Shown here: positions 60,147 to 64,000 of the stretch, piece by piece
How the letters are laid out: each line of letters begins with the position of its first letter
How positions within the stretch are numbered: the stretch's first letter is position 1
Origin: Empedobacter falsenii
GTDB lineage: Bacteria > Bacteroidota > Bacteroidia > Flavobacteriales > Weeksellaceae
DNA: 64,000 bases
Assembly: GCF_013488205.1 (NCBI RefSeq)
Contig: NZ_CP040908.1
Location: 2,023,876 to 2,087,875 of the forward strand
Direction of reading: 5' to 3'
The notes under the pieces: model-generated
What the model was told of the DNA's origin: nothing
The model's input: only the letters and a program-made list of their open reading frames with translations
The model's database searches: none
Made by a program: the position numbers and the translations under genes

Positions 60147-61316
60147 TTAATTTATTTTACTACTTTTTCTCAAAATCAAGTAGCCTAATACTCCAGCAAT
60201 TAAAGATGTTAATAAAACGGCTAATTTAGCTTCATCAATTAATATTTCACTATTAAATGATAAATTAGATATAAATATAGACATCGTAAAACCGATACCA
60301 GCTAATAATCCTACACCTAAAATATGGTTTAAATTACTCCCTTCTGGTAACTGACCAATGCCAAATCTTGAGCAAATAATAGAACTTAATACAATACCTA
60401 TTGGTTTACCAACTAATAAACCTAATAAAATACCTAATCCTAAAGGAGAGGTTAATCCTTCAAGCATCTCGTTATATATAGTTATATTAGTATTAGCAAA
60501 TGCGAAAATTGGAATAATAATAAAGTTTACAGGCTTTACTAAGGCATGTTCTAATCGTTCTAATGGCGATTCTTGATCAGTATTATTTGTTGGTAAAGTC
60601 ATGGCTACTAATACACCTGCTATTGTAGCATGTATACCCGAATGATGTACAAAATACCATATAAATATTCCTGGAATCAAATATAAATAAGGATTCTCTA
60701 CGTTTAATCTATTCATTAACACTAATACTCCTAGGCCTACACCCGCATACATTAAATACACTAAGTCTATACCTGATGAATAAAATAAAGCTATCACTAA
60801 AATAGCTATCAGATCATCCACTATAGCTAATGCAGCCAAAAAAATCTTTAAACTTATCGGAATCCTTTTGTCTAACAATGATATAACTGCTAATGCAAAT
60901 GCAATATCTGTAGCCATAGGAATTCCCCATCCACCTGAAGTATCCAAACCTATATTAAAACATATATATATTAACGCAGGCACTATCGCACCACCCATTG
61001 CTGCTAAAATAGGAAGAATAGCTTTTTTAGGTGATGATAGTTCACCTTCTACAATTTCTCTTTTTATTTCTAGACCTACAAGTAAGAAAAAAATAGCCAT
61101 TAATCCATCATTAATCCACATGCTTGTACTATACTTTAAATGAATCCAACTATTTTCGACTCCAAATTCATAAGATAATACACTTTTTAATGTGTCACTT
61201 AAAGATGAATTAGCTATAATTAAAGAAATCAGTACGCATAAAAAAAGGAGGAAACCTCCAAAATTACTCGACTTAATAAATTCTTTGAATATTTTTAAAT
61301 TGATAGAACTAGCCAT
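60147..61316 (-). CDS. nhaA: Na+/H+ antiporter NhaA
   Basis: 389 residues with about twelve helices and the full NhaA set: SMWINDGLMAIFFLLVGLEI, KREIVEGELSSPKKAILPIL, GWGIPMATDIAFALAVISLL, the ion-binding pair in LAALAIVDDLIAILVIALFY, and LLAGIGFTMSIFISNLSF. It exchanges sodium for protons across the inner membrane for pH and salt homeostasis. Single gene, starting at ATG 61316 and ending 26 bp from the IS481 remnant. It is bracketed with DUF389 by repeat copies C and D. Confidence 0.95.
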   Translation of the reverse strand: MASSINLKIFKEFIKSSNFGGFLLFLCVLISLIIANSSLSDTLKSVLSYEFGVENSWIHLKYSTSMWINDGLMAIFFLLVGLEIKREIVEGELSSPKKAILPILAAMGGAIVPALIYICFNIGLDTSGGWGIPMATDIAFALAVISLLDKRIPISLKIFLAALAIVDDLIAILVIALFYSSGIDLVYLMYAGVGLGVLVLMNRLNVENPYLYLIPGIFIWYFVHHSGIHATIAGVLVAMTLPTNNTDQESPLERLEHALVKPVNFIIIPIFAFANTNITIYNEMLEGLTSPLGLGILLGLLVGKPIGIVLSSIICSRFGIGQLPEGSNLNHILGVGLLAGIGFTMSIFISNLSFNSEILIDEAKLAVLLTSLIAGVLGYLILRKSSKIN

Positions 61317-61462
61317 AATTTAACTTTTATTATTTTAGAGCAAGATAATAAAAAATATGCAACCTCATAAATTGGCTTTTATTGGGTAAAATTTAATCTA
61401 TAATATATCGTCATCTCATACTAACATTTCTGTCAATAAAAAAAGTTAAACGATTTATCAAT

Positions 61463-61519
61463 AAAACCATCATTTCGAGTGAAATTCTGAAAGAGTTTTG
61501 TATCGAGAAAAAGGGTTTC
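61463..61519 (+). repeat. Interspersed repeat copy D
   Basis: AAAACCATCATTTCGAGTGA then an ATTCT/AGAGT dyad, then TTTTGTATCGAGAAAAAGGG. Same orientation as copy C, 3.7 kb to the right, with shared left flank. Confidence 0.8.
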
Positions 61520-61733
61520 AAATGTTCAAATAATCTGGTTAAAATAAGACTGCCTTATATAGAACAATTCTAAAACTCCTCAAAAATGAGATCTATTTTT
61601 AAAAAAACAAGATGCATTAACAAAAAATCGTCTGTTTTATCTAAAAATAGGTATTGACTTGCTCAATAACTTCTCTGAACTTTGTATAACACTAACCGTT
61701 AACATTTTAGCATTAACCATAAAATACAAAAAC
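61520..61733. other. Spacer before the truncated MauE/DoxX gene
   Basis: AT-rich, without a gene. An in-frame upstream start at 61659 exists but adds no conserved residues. Confidence 0.4.
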
Positions 61734-61964
61734 ATGAGAAAAATTGCACCGCTTATACAAACACTCGTCTGCTACCTATTTATCATATTGTTTATTTATA
61801 CAGCTGTGAGTAAACTAATAGATTTTGAGAATTTTCAAATTCAATTGGCACAATCACCATTACTAAGTGTATATGCAGAATTTATAGTTTATACTAAAAA
61901 AATTAGTATAGGAATTGTTATTGCACTATTGCTTCTAGTTAGCAAACGAACCTTACAACAATAA
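61734..61964 (+). pseudogene. Truncated MauE/DoxX paralogue
   Basis: 76 residues: MRKIAPLIQTLVCYLFIILF then YTAVSKLIDFENFQIQLAQS. They align almost position by position with the first 50 residues of the full gene at 62321. The sequence then drifts (TKKISIGIVIALLLLVSKRT) and stops after the second helix, before the conserved CSC segment. It is most simply a duplicated and truncated copy. A functional two-helix peptide cannot be excluded, because the frame and start are intact. Confidence 0.6.
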
Positions 61965-62320
61965 CGAGATCACAGTTTGATTCCTTTTATCAAACTTGAA
62001 GGAAAAATTCTTCTTTTTTAAAGAAAATAAACCCTAAAAATAATAAGTCAAAAGGTCGAATTTATAAAAATGACGTTCACAAAAGTGTGTTTTTTATAAA
62101 AAATATAAAAAAATTAAAAAAACAGACACCATAAAACACTATTATTCAGTAAGTTATTTTACAAAAAAGACGAATTTATAAATTCTACCTTCCATTTATG
62201 TTTTTGCTCCTCTTGTTTGCATTGAATCTCTTTTACAAAGTCTAATTTTATAAGAATCAATATTTTATCGCCAATAAATTATTGAATATGAGTTGAATTA
62301 TTAAGATATAAATACAAAAA
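61965..62320. other. Non-coding spacer
   Basis: About 355 bp, very AT-rich. AGTTTGAT and ATCAAACT (about 61975-61997) form a weak hairpin that might end the truncated gene's transcript. No gene or exact promoter box is seen. Confidence 0.45.
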
Positions 62321-63772
62321 ATGAAAAAAATAACTCCTATTATACAAACACTCATCTGCTACCTATTTATTGTTTTGTTTGTCTATGCTGCAGTCAGTAA
62401 GCTCATCGATTTTGAAACCTTTCAAACCCAGCTGGGACAATCGCCAGTTATTAGTGCTTATGCAAGCATTGTTTCTTATGGAATATTAATTATTGAACTA
62501 TTAATATCAATCCTACTGGGTATCAAAAAATATCAAAAATTGGGTTTATACTGTGCCTTATTTTTGATGAATGTATTCACCATATACATTATCATTATTC
62601 TAAAATTTGCTCCATTTACACCATGTAGCTGTGGAGGTATTTTAGAAGATATGGGGTGGAACGAGCATTTGATTTTTAATCTTCTTTTTATTTTACTTGC
62701 TATTTTAGGCATTATTTTAATGAATAGTAATTATCGTCTTACAGCATCTAAAATAGGTTTAATTTTTCTTGTAGGTATACTGTTCATGATAGGACTTTTT
62801 CAAAAGAGTCGATTTGAAAAAAGCTATAACAATAGTTTTATTCGCGAATTTCTTCCTCATCATTCAAATCAATTATCTAAATTAAATTTAAAACAAGAAG
62901 GTTTTACTATTTCAGGGTTTGATAGCTGTTATGTTTATCTATCTCATCCTTCTGCTCCTCTCTATCTATTGCAATATGATTATCATACAAATAAAATTGA
63001 CACGCTTCATCTAGAAATTAAGAAAAAAGAATTACCCTATAAGCGATTAATTACACAAGTCGATTACCCTACATATGTAATTGGTGATGGCTCTATTGGC
63101 ATACTTCAAATTGGTCAATTAAATGCTAAACCTACTCTCCTAACCTATTATCAAAATGTGTATTATAATTCATATGCTCTTGGAAATAATCATCATATTG
63201 GATTTGTAGCTGCAGAACCACAAACTAGATCAAATTTATTAGGTGTTATATATCCTAGCGAAAAAGGTGAAACTATAAAATTAAATAAGACTAGTCTAAA
63301 AAATCAAATCAACGGAACATTTGACACTGATGGCTTATTGATTTGGAACAAAGAAAATAATCATTTTTTGTATAGTTACTATTATCGAAATGAAGTGATA
63401 GTATTGGATACTATGATGAATGAACTATATCATTTGAATAGTATTGACACCATTACCACAGCACAAATTGATATGGCTTATTATCCAAAAACTGACCAGT
63501 ATAAAATAGGACCTCGCACAATCCGTGTGCACGAATACAGCGCTACATATGGGGATAAACTCTATATCTACAGTAGACGTTTTGGAAAATATGAAGAAGA
63601 AATAAGTGGTACAAGCATTATTGATGTATATGATTATCCTAATAAAAGTTATCTCTATAGTTTTTACCTGTATCATTTACCTCAAGAAAAATTAAGAAAT
63701 TTTAGAGTGTTCAAAAATTACATTTTCGCTGTAGTTAATAAAGAGCTCTATTTCTATAAATTAATAAAATAA
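62321..63772 (+). CDS. MauE/DoxX-type redox membrane protein with large extracytoplasmic domain
   Basis: 483 residues. Residues 1-135 form a four-helix MauE/DoxX domain: ICYLFIVLFVYAAVSKLIDF, then TQLGQSPVISAYASIVSYG, and FAPFTPCSCGGILEDMGWNE with the Cys-Ser-Cys pair at 102-104. A fifth helix (about 143-161) is followed by a 320-residue exported part with strand repeats (NKIDTLHLEIKKKELPYKRL, YDYPNKSYLYSFYLYHLPQE) that suggests a beta-propeller. MauE-type proteins supply redox equivalents for disulfide formation in exported partners. The next gene encodes a DUF6520 exported peptide with cysteines, the likely partner; this is inference. Confidence 0.8.
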   Translation: MKKITPIIQTLICYLFIVLFVYAAVSKLIDFETFQTQLGQSPVISAYASIVSYGILIIELLISILLGIKKYQKLGLYCALFLMNVFTIYIIIILKFAPFTPCSCGGILEDMGWNEHLIFNLLFILLAILGIILMNSNYRLTASKIGLIFLVGILFMIGLFQKSRFEKSYNNSFIREFLPHHSNQLSKLNLKQEGFTISGFDSCYVYLSHPSAPLYLLQYDYHTNKIDTLHLEIKKKELPYKRLITQVDYPTYVIGDGSIGILQIGQLNAKPTLLTYYQNVYYNSYALGNNHHIGFVAAEPQTRSNLLGVIYPSEKGETIKLNKTSLKNQINGTFDTDGLLIWNKENNHFLYSYYYRNEVIVLDTMMNELYHLNSIDTITTAQIDMAYYPKTDQYKIGPRTIRVHEYSATYGDKLYIYSRRFGKYEEEISGTSIIDVYDYPNKSYLYSFYLYHLPQEKLRNFRVFKNYIFAVVNKELYFYKLIK

Positions 63773-63841
63773 CGTTGCAACGCAGGAGAAAGACCGAACA
63801 CCTGTAAAATATAGTAGGTCATCATTTTAAATCACAAAATT

Positions 63842-64000
63842 ATGAAAACACGTTTTTTAAACAAAATTTTACCTTTAGGAGTGGGTATGATGGCTGTTGC
63901 ATTTGCTTTTGCAACTGAAGGAAAATCATCAACTAAAGATGAAAGTTCAACACTTTACATCTACGATAATTTAGAATGTACAGAGGTAAGTACGGAATGT
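63842..64000 (+). CDS. DUF6520 family exported peptide, cut by the window edge
   Basis: The first 53 codons are visible: MKTRFLNKILPLGVGMMAVA then FAFATEGKSSTKDESSTLYI, and YDNLECTEVSTEC. The signal-like start and the mature part with paired cysteines (spacing C-x6-C) fit DUF6520, a family of short Bacteroidota exported proteins of unknown function. It lies 69 bp after the MauE/DoxX gene on the same strand. The C-terminus, with any further cysteines, is beyond the window. Confidence 0.75.
   Translation, partial: MKTRFLNKILPLGVGMMAVAFAFATEGKSSTKDESSTLYIYDNLECTEVSTEC

Noticed and set aside
63773-63782. CGTTGCAACG palindrome before the DUF6520 gene
   Set aside because: Only 10 bp, and half of it overlaps the previous gene's end. 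Too short to call an operator.

Overview
The window is AT-rich DNA from a member of the Bacteroidota, most likely class Flavobacteriia and family Weeksellaceae. An Empedobacter-like organism would fit, but the genus is a guess. The evidence is the Bacteroidota promoter form (TTTG or TTG, about 19-22 bases, then TAnnTTTG, often only 15-30 bases before the start codon), SusC-type TonB-dependent receptors with a CarboxypepD_reg domain, LytTR and NarL two-component pairs, secreted proteins that mature near the sequence QVGINT, and the families DUF6266, DUF6515, DUF6520 and DUF5675. It looks chromosomal: housekeeping genes are mixed with patches of accessory DNA.

Layout. 0-15.6 kb: tRNA(CAU), a DUF6515 secreted protein, a nucleoid-associated protein, a LytS/LytTR pair, DUF420 and GNAT proteins, two lipoproteins, a sigma-54 response regulator without a DNA-binding domain, an acyl-CoA synthetase, DinB, a SulP transporter, and a phosphate-scavenging pair (TonB receptor plus beta-propeller phytase). 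15.6-20.6 kb: a run of minus-strand unknown genes. One is a lipoprotein gene broken by an exact 88-bp tandem duplication and an in-frame stop. 20.7-25.5 kb: DUF6266 gene 1 behind short helically phased repeats, then an operon of FAH hydrolase, flavin reductase, NAD(P)-binding protein, a YqaE-like frame without a start codon, and a membrane protein. 25.5-36.8 kb: a TPR-histidine kinase with a NarL regulator, lipoproteins, AraC plus DUF417, SRPBCC, pirin, a SUKH-type protein and lipoate ligase. 36.9-46.8 kb: a BtuB-like receptor divergent from a MocR-type regulator that has His where the PLP lysine should be, then a cell-surface module of three secreted QVGINT proteins, a twin HTH pair and a membrane-bound TPR-HTH regulator.

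47-64 kb: a siderophore-type receptor with a palindrome on its promoter, a copper P-type ATPase with four HMBD metal-binding domains, and then a repeat-rich accessory zone. This zone holds DUF5675 with two small membrane proteins, two small HTH proteins, 1.5 kb of non-coding repeats, DUF6266 gene 2 and an AraC-like protein. DUF389, a decayed IS481 transposase and NhaA follow, bracketed by two copies of an interspersed repeat. The window ends with a truncated and a full-length MauE/DoxX protein and the start of a DUF6520 cysteine-containing exported peptide.

The best candidates for an undescribed system are the MauE/DoxX-plus-DUF6520 module at the right edge and the DUF6266 loci with their upstream 10-11 bp repeat arrays. 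All family names come from recognition of motifs by eye; no searches were run.
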